A DNA stretch of 64,000 nucleotides. Origin: Siniperca chuatsi (Eukaryota; Chordata; Actinopteri; Centrarchiformes; Sinipercidae). Below are positions 24,201 through 37,503 of the stretch, piece after piece; the stretch's first letter is position 1, and each line of letters starts with the position of its first letter. The DNA is taken from the NCBI RefSeq assembly GCF_020085105.1, contig NC_058062.1, forward strand, positions 9,125,445 to 9,189,444, in the 5' to 3' direction. The position numbers and the translations under genes were made by a program. Under the pieces are notes generated by a model that did no database searches, was not told the DNA's origin, and worked only from the letters and a program-made list of their open reading frames with translations.

Positions 24201-27200
24201 GACTTACTTTTGCTGGTGTCATGACCATCTCCAGTGTTGCTTATTATTGTGACTACAGTCCACCTAATCCCTCTTTTATCTGTTTGTATTCTGTACTGTA
24301 GTTACTTTGTTTGAGTCCTCTGGGTATTTGCATCCCACATTGAGATATTGACTCTCATTGGGAAGGCTCTAGGCCAATCACATTGCACTGTTCGAGTCTA
24401 ACTGTTGTAAAACTTGTGGTACTCTTAACAGCCCAAGTTAAAATCATACAGGAACTGAATAGGATGTCTGTGGTGGTGAACAGGGTTTACTCTTGGGCCA
24501 CTGAGGTAGCATATTGATTGATAAATAATAAGTACTTTGTGTTATTTGAAGTATGGCAGGTTTCACAGTTAAAGCAAGATTGTTAGGTGCCTCAGCGGAC
24601 TTGGCTCTGGTAAAAGTAAAAGTTCAACTCTGACCTCTGTGTCTCTGCACTCTCAGTCCTCCAGCTTTGTCTGCAGCAGAGAAGAACTCGGGCGCAGCTT
24701 GTGGAGCAAGGCATCATGCCACGTGAGTATTCACATCACACACTTGCAAAACTCTCACCTTATGATTTAAAAAAAATGTGTAAATTGAGAAGTTAGTTGA
24801 TTAGCGCCTATGGAAATTAGGACAGCCAAGTAGAAAGTATGCTATTGTTATTACTTATGTTGTTTTGTTGCTCTTGCAAGAATAGTATTAGAGATTATAT
24901 TCAACTTTTGCTAACATCTAACTCAACCAAAGCATCTTTATCAACCAAATCTCTTCATGGCTTTTGGAGAACACATTTACAGTGCCATTAAAACAATGAC
25001 CACAAGCAATGTTAAGTGCATAATCACAATAACATTATGTCGTTATTGTGATTATGCACTTAACATTGTGTGTGTGTGCACATAAACCAATTGCTTTATT
25101 CTAAGAAGTGGGAGGTTCATTGTCCTACTTAGACTGTTGCTAATAGTTGCATAATTGTACTCATGGAAACATAACCAATGAAGAAAATGACACAAAGATT
25201 TAACACACCAGTACCATATAAGAAAGAACAATCTCCTACTTTATACCATCCATCCTTTGATGTGACAAAAGTGGAGCAGACTCAGTCCCTGTGCTACACC
25301 TAATAAAAGATGAACTGAATCCGTGACAGAATCATGCTGATAGCTGGAAAGGTAGAAAGAGAAAAAGACAGCTCTTCTTCTTTGTCCTGTTCTCTCCTGA
25401 GAAGCCTCCTGCAGTCAGGCTTTCAGCTCCTCTCTGGCTCCACACAGCCACATGAGTCAGCGACTGAGCCTTCAGTGGAGGTCAGTCATCCCCTGGCCAA
25501 GTGTGGCCGGCACACAAACCTCCCAGGCCATTATCCACTAAAGCACTTTGCTGCTCCCACACTTATAGTCTTATGGTAGGTATGCAGTGAGGTTTAGGTG
25601 ACGAGCAGGAATGTTTTGCTTTGCTCCTCTGACACACTCCTCAGAGCGCCCTCCACTCCCAGCCAGTGTGGCCTGAAACCAAATAGTGCTTGTCATAGCA
25701 GAGATGACTAGTCAGTGAGCCAGACCTTCCTTAAAGCAGGAAGAGTTTATTCTGTGAGATCAAACAGTAACTTTCTGCATGGAGCAATCTCTCTCTTTGA
25801 GTCAGTAAAGCTGACACTTCCTGTTTGACTCCCATAAGTTCCTGCTTATTAATGTCACAGTTGTGCAGAACAACAAAGACAAAAGCATGAAAATAATGAT
25901 ATATCATGTTTTTCAACTCCTTTTTTACTTCAGGCCAATTTATACTGTTCCTCAGTTCACGAAGTGTATTGTTATTTAAACTTTTATGTTGTGTAACTAT
26001 TTTCTGCTGGATGTTCATGATTTTAAACTAAACAACAAAAAGTGTATGCAGTAGAAATATTGTGTAGTTCACATCATTCCACTTATGTTGTTACATCATC
26101 CTTTCTTTTGCTTTGGAGATCACTCTTATCAGTAACTGGTTTGCTAATCAAATGTAAAACAACCAAAAGGAAATTGCCTTTGGAAATAGTTAGAAATAGT
26201 AAACACCTTAAATCAATATAATTTACTTTAAAATGGAATGAACAGTTTGCTTGTGTGTGGAAATACAGTATATTGACGAAGAAAAGCTATTTTGTTGATT
26301 CACCCTTTCACAGCTCTGAAAACACCTGCTGCCTTTCATGAGCAGATTCGCAACCTGGAGAGAGCCAGGGTAAGACATCTATGTCATCACTATCATCACA
26401 CTGCAGCTCATGATTTTATTCATCTAAATCTACATTATGCCCCAGAAATAAATGGAAAAACTTTTAATTTTTTTAACAGGCTGGGAACTTCTTAAAGCAC
26501 AAACTCTGCAGGAGACCTGAGCGCTCTGAGTTGGTCCGTATTCATATCCTACAAGGTAATCATCCTCCTGTGTGTTCTTACTGATTAATAGCGTCTAGAT
26601 AACAGACATGAATAAGATGCCTATTCATCTAATCACACTTACTGCATGTTTAAATTTGTTTTACAAGTTAGAACCAGATAAATGTATTTGAGGTTAACAT
26701 AAGTTTGTATGGTCTGGCTGAGCCTGCAGTCAGTCACCTTGACAAAGCAGTTAAGATCCTCTGTATATTTATCAGAGACGCAGGCTGAACCCTCCCTGCA
26801 GGCCACACAGATGAAGTTGAAGAGGGCCAGACTGGCTGATGATCTCAATGAGAAGATCGCCCAGCGGCCTGGACCCATGGAGCTGGTGGAGAAGAACATC
26901 CTGCCTGTTGACTCTGCTGTCGAAGAGGTCATCAATGGTAGATACTCATCAACATTATATCCTTACTATCAGAAGACCTGAGCCATTCAAAAAAATTTGT
27001 TTTAGCCCACTTTGGTGTCACGTTCACCACCAACAGTTCACCACTTACAGTGACAGCCAGACATTGCAGCACATCAGATTTCATGTGATCACATTTTTTA
27101 GCCATTATTAATGTTATGACAACTGTGTTTGAGAGGTCAAAAGCCTGCAGCGAGAAAGGTCAGTGCTGGCCAACTTACCTGCCACTATCTTATGTCTTAT

Positions 27201-30200
27201 GGTAAGTTGGCCCTCACTGAAAAACCCTTTCACCCTTTAGCAGAATAATTAAATATTTGCACCTGTATTATCCTGTGTTGACTGTTCAATTTCCCCTGTA
27301 TTTGTGTTGATGTTTTTTAGCCACGCTAGCAACATGGCTCTAGGGATGCCAATGTCAGTCTGTCAGTCGATCCACCACTTTGGTCCACACTGACATATGT
27401 CAACAACTGCTTGATGGATTACATTCAATTTTGTACAGACATTCATGGAGTCCGGAGGATGAAGCCTACTTACTTTGGTGATCCTCTAGTGCCACCATGA
27501 AGTTGACATTTTTGTTTTTTAGTGAAATATCTCAACAGCTAGTTGCTGGACTGGCATGAAATTTGGTACAGACATTCATGTCCCTCTCAGGATGAATTAT
27601 AATCACTTTGGTCAGCCCCTGAATTTTCATCTAGCGCCATCATTAGGTCAAAATATCAATTTGTCCAGTACTTTGGTTTATGACCAAATACCTGTAAAAC
27701 CAATGACATTCCCATCAGCTGTACATGCTAAACTAAGATGGTGAACTTGGTAAACATTATGCCTGCTTAACATGAGCATGTTAGCATTTCACTGTGAGCA
27801 TGTTAGCATGCTGACTTTACCAGTTAGCTCAAAGCATCGCTGTGCCTCAGTACACCGCCCACAGAGCTAGCATGGCTGTAGACTCTTAGTCTTGTTACAT
27901 CTCTACTATATTGTCATGTGTACATTCAAGTGATGCTCCTTTACTCTGCAGTCACTGATAACTCAAGTTTTCTTTTTGTAATCATAAAAGGTATGTAGTA
28001 TATGCATAGACAGCATTCACTGGACTTTTGATTTATCCTTTAAGTAAGTAATAAGCTGTACTTGTATTTGATGCTGGCCCCACAGGTGGTAAAGCAAACT
28101 ACTCTAAGCCAACAGATATTTACAACTTTGATGAGGACAGCGGTGATGCCTTATCACCACAACAGCCTGCCAGCCAACAGTGTCCCAGCTCTACCTCCGC
28201 CTCTCCAACAGAGTCTGGAGGGACAGAGGCCACTTCTACTTCCTTTAACTTAAACTCTCCCATACAGGTACACCAATACCTTGAACCATTACAATTTACA
28301 AAACATGAACTGGCAATGTCAGCAGACAAACTAGCATCTTGACAAGTTATCTGATCTACGGTAGCAGAGTCTTAAAATTATACAATTCTTTAAATAAAGT
28401 GCAGAAAATCATGTTTTAAGGATGCCTGGATACTGGTAGAATTTTTCACTTATGAGAAAAAATAATATTTTGAGACTTAATTTAACTTTATTTGCTGTAT
28501 GCGTGCACAGCATACTAACTGTGTATAATGTATTTATCATTTGTAGAAACATTTTGTACTACTACTTTTATTAGTGTTTATCAACCTGTTTTTGGTTATA
28601 TTATTCCAGTTGGAAGTGGGATGATGATTAACAGGTGTAGCGGCTTCACTGTTTTTACTGAATGGATCATGTGGTTTCTCTCTGTCTCTGCTTTTCTTAG
28701 CACTCCCCACCACCTAACTCACAGTCCACATCAGATTCCGTCAACCTTGTCTCCACCAGTGAGCTACAAAGCAACAAACAAGCATCTACACCTCAGCCAA
28801 TCACCACTGTTGTCCCCAGTATCACACCGGGGCCAGTTCTTATGAAGGTGAGCTTCAGATTTTTAACAGCTCCAAGTTTGACCAAAGTAATTTCGAAGTC
28901 TTAAACTTTCTGTGAGGAGTAGTGATTTTTTTTTTTTTAAAGATGAGTTAATTTAAGTTCATTCACTCACAGTCTTCTAATGTTTATAACCAGATGACAT
29001 GAAATTGACCTCTGTTACTGAGCTCTCTGTCTCTTTGATTTATTGACTATGTTGTTTTTTTGTTTCCTTTGGAAATGTGATGAAAAATGTGATGTCAAAA
29101 GACACAGAGTCTGTGTTTTGTCATAATGAAAGTCACATCAGTTTTGGGGTGACATGAAAGTCAGTATTCAGCCAAGTCAAACGCAGTTCAAAGAACAACA
29201 GGGTTTAAAGTAATTTCAAAAATCCTTGGGCTTAAATCTGTGCCAGCCAGTTTGTCTTCAATTAGGGTCAAATGACGGCTGGCCTTCCTCATTCAAGCTG
29301 TGTAAAATCAAAGGACCGGAGTGAAGCAATAACTTGTGCATTTGTCATAATCCAGTTATCCTCTGAGCATAAGATGAACTCTCCCTCCCTTGGAATATGA
29401 TAGGGGACAAATAGGAGGGCGTGTGCTTGCCTTAACCCAGCTTGAGTTTCTGGTTTCATAGCTAGAACCCGCCGCTCTTATGCCAAGTCGTTTTCATGTG
29501 TATCCTGTAACTGTAGGTGGTAAAACAATAAGGGTCACATTTCCACTACCCATTTCCTCATCCTGCAGTTCTCATTGAGTGTCAGAACAATGTTCCACCT
29601 TAACGCTTCAAGCTATAAAAATCCAGTACCAGTTCCAAGTCTTGCAGTGTTGATACTGGCAATGCTAACTGTATTCCCTGATAAACTGGACTGAGATCAG
29701 TCACAGGGATGAAATATCCTCCAGATGGTCCTCTCAGGTTTTACATGCCCCTTCTCTGTGTTGTGTTCTGCAGCAAAGCCTGCCCAAGCTCCCTGGCGAT
29801 AAAAGCCGCAGCAAAAAGAGCAAAGAGCCCAAACCACGGGTGAAAAAGTTAAAGTACCATCAGTACATCCCCCCGGACCAGAAGCAGGAGCTCAATGAAG
29901 TGCCGATGGACTCAGCTTATGCCCGCCTCCTGCAGCAGCAGCAGGAGTTCCTGCAGCTCCAAATCATAAGGCAGCAACAGCAGCAGTACAACTACCAGGC
30001 CATCCCACCTGCTACGCTCAAGTATGACTCCATTTAGCAACACAAACACTCCTTTTACACCAGAGATAGGATTTTTCTCACCCACAAAGTTTACCTTTAT
30101 GTGTAAAGGCTACTAACTTTGTGTTGAGTTAATTACCACTGAAACAACTGTAAAGTATAAATTTTCTTCCTTTCAAAGTTAAATTATTTGAATATTGATT

Positions 30201-32923
30201 TTCAACAAACTCAATCAAAAGTTCAGACCTGGTTTTACAGAAAGTAATAACCGTTTAAACACAGCTGCTGTTTGTCTCAAATACTTTATACATAATACAT
30301 TTTCATGCCCATGGCTTATGACACAGAAGCTGTTGATTGTGAAAATGGATAATAGTTTAGATTCCCTTTCTAATCTCTACTCCCTTTTTCTTCCCATCCT
30401 ACTACAGCAGACTAACAAGTGACGTACAAACCAGCTGTTCCAGTGTTGTCCTGAGTGGAAACCCAGCATCTAACCCTGTGCAGCCACGGTACACTCAGGT
30501 GAACCACAAGCCGGATCATTTACCAGCTAATCTGGATGAGATGAAGGTGACAGGTTGCTGCCTGCACACAGTCTGACTATATGCACTTCACGCATGCTGC
30601 AGAGGAGAACAAGCTCAATTGTGAGAGGTATTTTATAATAATCTGCTATCTTTACAGGTTGCTGAGCTGAAAATGGAACTAAAACTCAGATCTTTGCCTG
30701 TTTCTGGGACTAAGACAGACCTGATAGAGAGGCTAAAGTTGTATCAAGAGAACTCTAACATCCAGACTGCTGCTGCCGTTGAGACAACAGCCATCACAGC
30801 AGCCTCACAGTCTGAAAATCTAAAGTTAACCCCACCTGTGTCCCCTATAGCCTCCAAGGTGTCCAGTCTGGGCATAGAGGACAGTAGTATGGCAGACAGC
30901 CCCACCAAGCTTTCAAATGCTCTGTCTCCAACTCACACTGCTCCCTGTGTGAACTCCCCACAGAGAGCTCCACAGGAGGAGTGTCCCACAGAGACAAGGT
31001 CCCATGAGAAGGACTCTGAGAAGGACAAACGTCTCCACGAGAAGGAGCGTCAGATTGAGGAGCTGATGAGGAAGCTAGAGCGGGAGCAGAGGTTGGTGGA
31101 GGAGCTGAAGATGCAGCTGGAGGTGGAGAAGAGGAGTCAGCAGGGTGATTCTCCACCTCAGCTCAGCCCTCTTGCTCCCATCCAGGTCAAAGAGGAAAAC
31201 AGGACCCTGTCAAATTGCTCAACGTCCTGTAGTTCTCCTGATCTGTCAGTGTTGGTCAAACAAGAGAAGGTGGCAGATCAGAGCCATTTAGCTCCTCAAA
31301 ATCAGTTCATCATCAAGCACCAGACTATCATGCATCCTGAAACTGTTCAGCCTGTCCAGACTGGAGCTCAGATCCTCCTGCCTGCATCCCTTCCTGCCTC
31401 AGCAGTCACGATCCAGCTCCCTGCCAACAGCATTAAATTACACACTACTGTTAGCAGCGCAGCCCCAGGCCTCATCCAGACCTCTGGACAGGTGCCACAG
31501 AAAATAGAAGCCTCAGCAGCATTACAACAGCAATGCAGTACTCAGACTCAGCCACTGACAAAGGTAAGAAAACACACTGATGCTTGCACAGGCTGCCTCA
31601 GTCCATCTCTTTATTAGTCACCACTATCAGCTGTGATTTTCTGCTAGTTTTGGATTTCTTTAAAATGTGCAAACGTGAGACGTATGTGATCATCCATATG
31701 TGTAATGTGTGTCCATTACATGCCATCAATGTATTTCACAGTACTGATGGCATTAATGCATCCATTAATGTATGCCTCCATGCTGACCTGTCTGTATTTC
31801 TCTGCAGACTTGGAGGATAGATAGTACAGCACAAAGCTTACTCAACACATTCCCAGCAAGTGGATGTCCTGTGGGAGCCTCCTCTAGCCAAGCTGGTCCT
31901 AAAGGACCCACAAATAAGGTAGAGGATGATCCTTTAGTCCCTTCTACTTTGGTTTACTTACTTATTTGTATAGTGTCAACTGCTATTGAATGATGGTTTG
32001 TATCAGATGTATCCTGTTTTTCATGTGGTGTAAGGGACTGTTGTCTTTTCCTGTTTAGCAGTCTCCCTGTACCAGCCAGCCAACTTTGATCTTGCAGCAG
32101 CCAAAATTCACAAACCATGTGTCAAAGTGTAAAGACCCACCCTGCTATGAGGATGCAGTTAAACAGACATGTTCAGCTGTTCAGGTGACAAATAAATACA
32201 CTTTTTAGTACACTATATCTTTTAAATTGTTACTACAGCGACTCAAACATTTACTTGTCTTTTTATTTCTCTGCAGGGTCCCACTGCAGCTAGCCAGCAG
32301 ATGGATGACCTGTTTGATGTGTTAATTGAGAGTGGTGGTGAGAAATACTGCAACTTTTCTTTTTTTGGGGGGGCACTGATAAAATAAGACATAAAGTACT
32401 AATGATTATTGGATTCGCCCACTTTATGTTCTTTACTTGTTTTTCAGAGATCTCACCCTTAATCAGACAGGATCCTCCCAGCCTGGACAAGCCTCTCCCT
32501 GTGACAGCCAGTGTAACCACCCTTCCCATCAACACGGTTTTATCCCGCCCTCCACCCGTGGTCCAAGTGGCCCAGCCACCTGCTGCACCACTCAACCCCT
32601 CGACCAGCTTGGGAGCCCTGACCTCTGACACCCAGCTGGAAACCCTCCTGGATGGCACGCTGGGTGCTCACACTGAGCGACAAACACTGAAACTGATGGA
32701 GGAGCTACACTCACCTATGGTTACCATGGAGGTGGACTTAAAGGAAAACACACCGTCCTCTGCTTTGAACCTGCACAGTACCAACATGGACAATATGGAT
32801 TGGCTGGACCTTACCTTGTCTGTGCCAGCAGAGGGGGTCAACCCTTTGGACATATCAACGCCGGTGGGCGTCTTCTCTACTGATTTCCTGGACTCAAATG
32901 AACTGCACTTGAACTGGGAATGA
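21213..32923 (+). CDS. mrtfb: myocardin-related transcription factor B (MKL2-like), 14 coding exons
   Basis: SRF coactivator that G-actin holds in the cytoplasm through RPEL motifs. Coding exons: 21213-21267, 24657-24722, 26314-26369, 26480-26555, 26776-26937, 28086-28267, 28701-28847, 29774-30021, 30408-30546, 30658-31563, 31808-31918, 32059-32184, 32277-32337, 32448-32923 (937 codons with stop, all phases consistent). RPEL1 (QLCLQQRRTRAQLVEQGIMP) is at residues 21-40, RPEL2 (RRPERSELV) near 70-78 and RPEL3 (AQRPGPMELVEKNIL) near 113-127. The basic box and 'KVKKLKYHQYIPPDQK'-type segment lie near 258-285, a Gln-rich run near 307-330, the SAP domain near 372-407, and a leucine-zipper coil near 497-538. 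The C-terminus is an acidic activation region. The C-terminal 'PVTASVTTLPINTVLSRPPP' fits MRTF-B rather than MRTF-A. The start follows the short-isoform pattern; an in-frame ATG at 21168 is an alternative. Fish have two MRTF-B paralogues and I cannot say which this is. Confidence 0.93.
25007..25068. repeat. perfect 27-bp inverted repeat, 8-nt loop
   Basis: The left arm 25007-25033 and the right arm 25042-25068 are exact reverse complements around 'attatgtc'. It lies in mrtfb intron 2, and pairing stops at both arm ends. Perfect pairing over 27 bp is unusual for a conserved miRNA precursor and points to a recent inverted duplication or a tiny MITE. Confidence 0.9.
25360..25700. promoter_or_regulatory. 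GC-richer intronic block, candidate enhancer
   Basis: Within the AT-rich mrtfb intron this block is clearly richer in G+C and carries an AP-1-like 'atgagtcag' and 'ggccaagtgtggcc'. No splice signals support an exon, although a frame is open at 25334-25579. An enhancer is one reading; an old repeat is another. Confidence 0.25.
27321..27897. mobile_element. decayed DNA repeat of a common teleost family
   Basis: It contains 'gcatgaaatttggtacagac', 'cattcatgtccctctcagg', 'gagcatgttagcat' repeats, 'tagctcaaagcatcgctgtg' and 'ctagcatggctgtagactc'. I recognise this string of motifs from an abundant fish MITE-type repeat. It lies in mrtfb intron 5. The short frame inside it (27556-27744) is not a gene. 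Confidence 0.65.
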
Positions 32924-34290
32924 GTGCTGTCAAGGTGAATTCTTACAGCTATCAGGCCGTTTCAGATAAACTTACTTTTTTATGCAAGGGAGGATGGCTT
33001 TTGTTTCCTGTGTGGAAAAATACAAGCTATTGGAAGTTGAGGCAGCTCTGTTCTGCTTTCTGACCATATAAATCAGCTCAGTAATAATCTAATTGTGCAG
33101 CATCAGTTTAGTAATTGCTGCATTGCTTCCTTTGAAGTCTTTAAACCCTCTGATTGTATGGGGAGACTGACATAAAGTAGGACTGCTACAGGCAGATTGA
33201 GCTGATAGCGGAAGTAGCTTTTAAATTTTTATCTTAAGTTATGCCACTTATTTGTTATCAATCTGTTCTCATGTTATTGGCTTCTCTTTGTCCTCTGATC
33301 TTAATGAATGTACAGTGTTATATTGATCGTGATAATAGAGGAAAGAACTAATGGACAAACACTGCATGTAGCTGGGGGCTTTTATGTAGTTCACTCCACC
33401 CTGTCTTGGAATGATTATCACTGTCAAAACAGATTGTAAACACACAACTGCTAAATGTTAATTGTGTGTACGTAAATTGTGAAGTATAAATCTGATGCTG
33501 ATTCAGATGTTGATAACTGAATTGGGAGTGTGAATATGATAACACTAGAGTGCATGAATGAGGCCACTGAGTGTCAGTGGGCCACAACAAGTGGCCCAGC
33601 AGCACTGACCAACCAAGGAGTTACTACAAAATACTCTGTCAGCATTGTTTCATTTCTCAACCAGTTCTGACAAGATTTCTAGCAGTGTGACACTCCTGCA
33701 TCTCCAGTGTGTAAAGTGTATCTGTACACTGTGTAAAACATACTGCACAAGTTTTTGAACAATAGTCCTGTGAGCAGAAAAAGGAGAATCCTCACTTACA
33801 GTTATGGCCAACTAGTCACACGGGTCATCTGCTGTGACTGTATCCAAATAAATAATAATAATAAATTGTTCTTGGAACATCATTCACTGCTTTAAAGACT
33901 GGCAGATTGACTCTTAAAGGGTTGAAAATTATTGAATTAAGGTCAGCTTTTTGGTTTTTGTTTAGGTAGTTTATTGAAGTATAAGCATGGCAGACGATAC
34001 CAGACCACAATCTCTGTGCGCAGAAATTACAATGAAACAACAAATACATACAGACACATCCTACAGAAAACAACTTATTCTGTATATGAACCACTGCTCA
34101 TTTGTTATTCACTCATTTCATACTGAAATAACCTTAATGCATTACAGTTGATTTGTATTGTAGTGACATCTGCTGGCCACATCCAAATCTAAGCAGCTTG
34201 AGCAAGCAAAGTCTGTGGTCTGACTTTTTTTCTTTTTTTTTTTTACTGTAAAAAAGATGACTTCTGATATGAAGAAAATAAAATTCTTTG
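32924..34290 (+). other. mrtfb 3' untranslated region (probable)
   Basis: Non-coding sequence after the mrtfb stop. AATAAA signals lie at 33847-33852 and 34277-34282, so the 3'UTR is likely about 0.95 or 1.4 kb long. A T-run is present at 34227-34244. Confidence 0.5.
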
Positions 34291-34599
34291 TCAAAGAAAC
34301 CATTATGCACAACATGATGCACCAGAGCAGGATAGTTTCTGGGCAGTGAGTGTTTGAGCATCTTATTTTGTTGAATTATTAGGGATTCACTGTCTGCCCC
34401 TGCATGTTATCTGGCGCATTGCTGACATACTCATCTGAATGTTGACATGAAAAAAAGAATGACCAATCTCATAAGTCCTTTTTACAACAATTCCTTCAGC
34501 ACATTAGAGCCTCATTTGACAATCCAAATGTCAACTTTTAAAAGGGATTATGTGTTGGAATGAGAACAATTTTATATTTATACTACTACCACTCAAGAC

Positions 34600-36905
34600 C
34601 AAGAAACATTGTAATGCATAGTTTGTAGACTTGAAACATTGTCTAAACTGGTGTTGGCTTCAAAACCAACTACCCGCCTCTTGGACACCCTACCAGCTAA
34701 ACTTCTCTGGCTGTTTCTGGGACCTACAATGCTGAATATTGTGAATTTATCACTTATGACTGGCACTGTCCCCACTAGCTTTAAGACTGCTGTGTTAAAC
34801 CTCTAGTTGATCAGACCACACCTTGATCCAGGGTCTCTGAATAATTATCAACCTCTATCCTGCCATTCTTTACAAAGAGTTGTGTTAACTTTCGACCCAC
34901 ATATTTAACAGTAATCTTTTTGACCTTTTCAATCTGCTTTCAGGGCCTGTCAGTCCTCTGAAACGGCAAAAGTGATGAATTATCCTCCGCGTACTATGGA
35001 TTCAGATTCCATCTCAGTGCTTCTGTTACTGGATCTCAGTCTTTTGACAGCATAGATCATTGTATACTCCTAGACCGACTGGAAAATCAATTTGCTGTCT
35101 CTGGCCTGCTCTCACGCGGTTAAAGTCTTTCATTATCTGAAAGAACACAGTGTGTTTCCTATAATACTACATAAAGAATTTCTGATATGAATAATGGTGT
35201 ACCTCAGGGCTCTGTTCTTGGCCCTCGGCTTTTCTCTCTTTAAATTCTCCTCTTATATCCACCTCTTGGCCAAATTATACACAGTCATGGAATTAATTTC
35301 CACTGCTATGCTGATGTATACTTGTAAAGGTAGATGATCATTCTCAAATTATTAAATTAGAAGCCTGCTCGTCTGCTGTGAAAACTGGGTGTCATGTAAT
35401 TTTCTACTCTTAAATTCTGATAAAACTGAGATGCAGGTAATTGGCCCTGCTCGACATAGAGACCAGTTTGATGAAATAACAGTAACTCTCGACAGCCGTG
35501 TGATTTCTCAAAGTATGACATTAAAGAAATCACTAAGACTGACTTTTTTCACTTACGCAAGATAGCTAAAAATTTTCTGTCCATGGCTGATGCAGAGACC
35601 CTAATTCATGCCCTTGTTTCATCCAGACTTGATTGTTGTACCATTTTGTTGTCAGGCCTGCTACATGCTAGTACTAAAAGTCTTCAAATGGCGCAGAATG
35701 CTGCAGCTACAATTTCAAAAACTAGAAAATGTGACCGTATTACACCAACTTTAGCTTCCCTTCACTGGCTCTCCATCCATGTTAGATCAGACTTTAAGGT
35801 GCTTCTACTGACTTACAAAATTGTAAATGGGCTGCCCCTTCATATCTGTCCGATCTCCTTAAACCTTATATTCCATCCCGTGCTTTCCGCTCTCAGAATA
35901 GAATCCTTCTGTTTGCAGGGCCTTTTCCTATCATGCCCCCTGCCTCTGGAATAACCTCCCTGCTGACATCAGACAGTCTGACTCTGTTGAGGCCTTTAAA
36001 TCCAAACTTAAAACTCATCTTTTCGCCTTTAACTTTTAGTTAGTTGCTTATTCCTTGATTACTTCAGGCCTTGCGCCTGTTACCATTATCTTTCCGGCAG
36101 GTCGGTATCAGTCCCAATGAATCTGTTAAGCCTAGTACTTATAGTCCATGTTTGTTCTGCCAACAAGAATACTGTAAACTGTAAATCACTGCATCTCTCT
36201 AACCCTCTGTTTGTTTGTGCCCTACAAGCACATGACTGTCCAAGCTGTGTGCTTCTCTCTCTCTTGTCCCTCTCTCTCTCCCTAGTTTCTCCTCCTTGTC
36301 CTCTCTCAGGCTTCTCCGTGCTGGACCATCGGCCATCCTGGGACCTCTCGCTCTCTCCTGGCTGTCAGTGCCTCATTCCAGATGTTTGGATCTGGATCTT
36401 CATCCTCCAGGAGATTCAACCTCTCTTCTTGTCTCTCTCTCCCTTGTGTGTGTTTGTTTCCTTTCTCCTATCTATGTGAATGGTGTGCTTAAGCTTTGCC
36501 TCTTGTGTGTTTGTGTAGTCTGTCCTCTTCCAGGTCTCCATGGTGGAGAGGAGGTCGTTTGGCTCAGGTCCTATCTGTTTGGCAGTACCTGGAAGTTGCT
36601 TGACGTCCTTCCGGATCTATATTCTTCATATATGTTTACGATATATCTATAATTTTGTCATGCTGATTGTCCATACTGTAATTTTACGATGTTGGTCTAT
36701 TCTGTACAAATGACATTTATTGCATGTCTGTTTGTTCCTGGAAGAGGGATCCCTCCTCTGTTGCTCTTCCTGAAGTCTCTTACATTTTGTCCCTGTTCAA
36801 GGAGTTTTTCCTTATCCGAATCGAGGGTCTAAAGATAGGATTGACGCAAATTTGTGATTTGTGATACTGGGTTAGATAAATAACATTTAGTTGACTTAAC
36901 TTTGT
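34600..36905 (+). mobile_element. L2-type LINE fragment, broken
   Basis: A 5'-truncated non-LTR retrotransposon. Scattered frames between 34640 and 35950 read as the reverse transcriptase and its C-terminal region, for example 'ALVSSRLDCCTILLSGLLHA' and 'LASLHWLSIHVRSDFKVLLL' in the open piece 35583-35954. The catalytic YADD box near 35310 is damaged: the frame reads Tyr-Ala-Asp-Val. Stops and frameshifts occur throughout. The 3' tail has CT-rich runs and ends 'tttttccttatccgaatcga'...'gggttagataaataac', typical of L2/Maui-like fish elements. It cannot move by itself. Confidence 0.8.
35583..35954 (+). pseudogene. LINE reverse transcriptase C-terminal fragment
   Basis: An open piece of 123 codons from the region after the reverse transcriptase palm of an L2-type element. 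It shows the characteristic 'LVSSRLD', 'QNAAATISKTRK' and 'LASLHWLSIHVRSDFKVLL' strings. The frame is lost beyond about 35850 relative to the family, and nothing upstream joins it in frame. It is a dead remnant, not a host gene. Confidence 0.8.
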
Positions 36906-37503
36906 ATGCCATATGTTTTACACATTTTGTATGTTACCTTTTATATAAATGTAGTCATTTTGTAAATACAGAGATTATTTCAGATTTCACAGTAGGCCTA
37001 TGGCCATCCCCAGTATACAATTTACCCTTTAGTGCTTGTCATTGAAAAACTATACAAGGAAAGGCTTTAATTTTGTAGTTTTGTTTAACAAATGGCATGA
37101 TTTCAATAATTTCACAGATATAAATATTACAGTATATTTACAATCATATTGATCAGATTTTTTCTAATTCAGTTAAAGATCAATTTGAATATACAAATAT
37201 ATCCTAAAAATCTAATATATACACATTTACATAGAGGCAGACTAAGAAGGAACATGTGCTCTATTATTCGACTAATATAGTAAAACCACAGTGATTGTAT
37301 CGAAATGTTTGAGTTGACAAACATTATCCCTCAACCACTGATATTCAGTGGATCCTGCACAATGGAGAATGATTATGATGATAGTGAATGCTAACAGATA
37401 AACTCTGAAACGGAGCCATGCTGCTGAAATATTACTTCACCATTATGTCGCTGTCTGATACTCTTTCAGTCTGAGCTTCAAGTTCTCACCAGCTGCTTTT
37501 CTC

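Noticed and set aside
30845-31156. Minus-strand 103-codon frame rich in Ser/Pro/Ala
   Set aside because: Shadow of mrtfb exon 10; the plus-strand frame holds the SAP and coiled-coil region.
32290-32658. Minus-strand 122-codon frame
   Set aside because: Shadow of the last two mrtfb exons.
36117-36652. Overlapping 118-120 codon plus-strand frames
   Set aside because: Lie in the CT-rich 3' tail of the L2-type LINE; low-complexity translation.
32924-37500. Search for miR-193b/miR-365, which lie downstream of human MRTFB
   Set aside because: No stretch matching either mature sequence as I remember them was seen; the cluster may be linked to the other paralogue or lie elsewhere.
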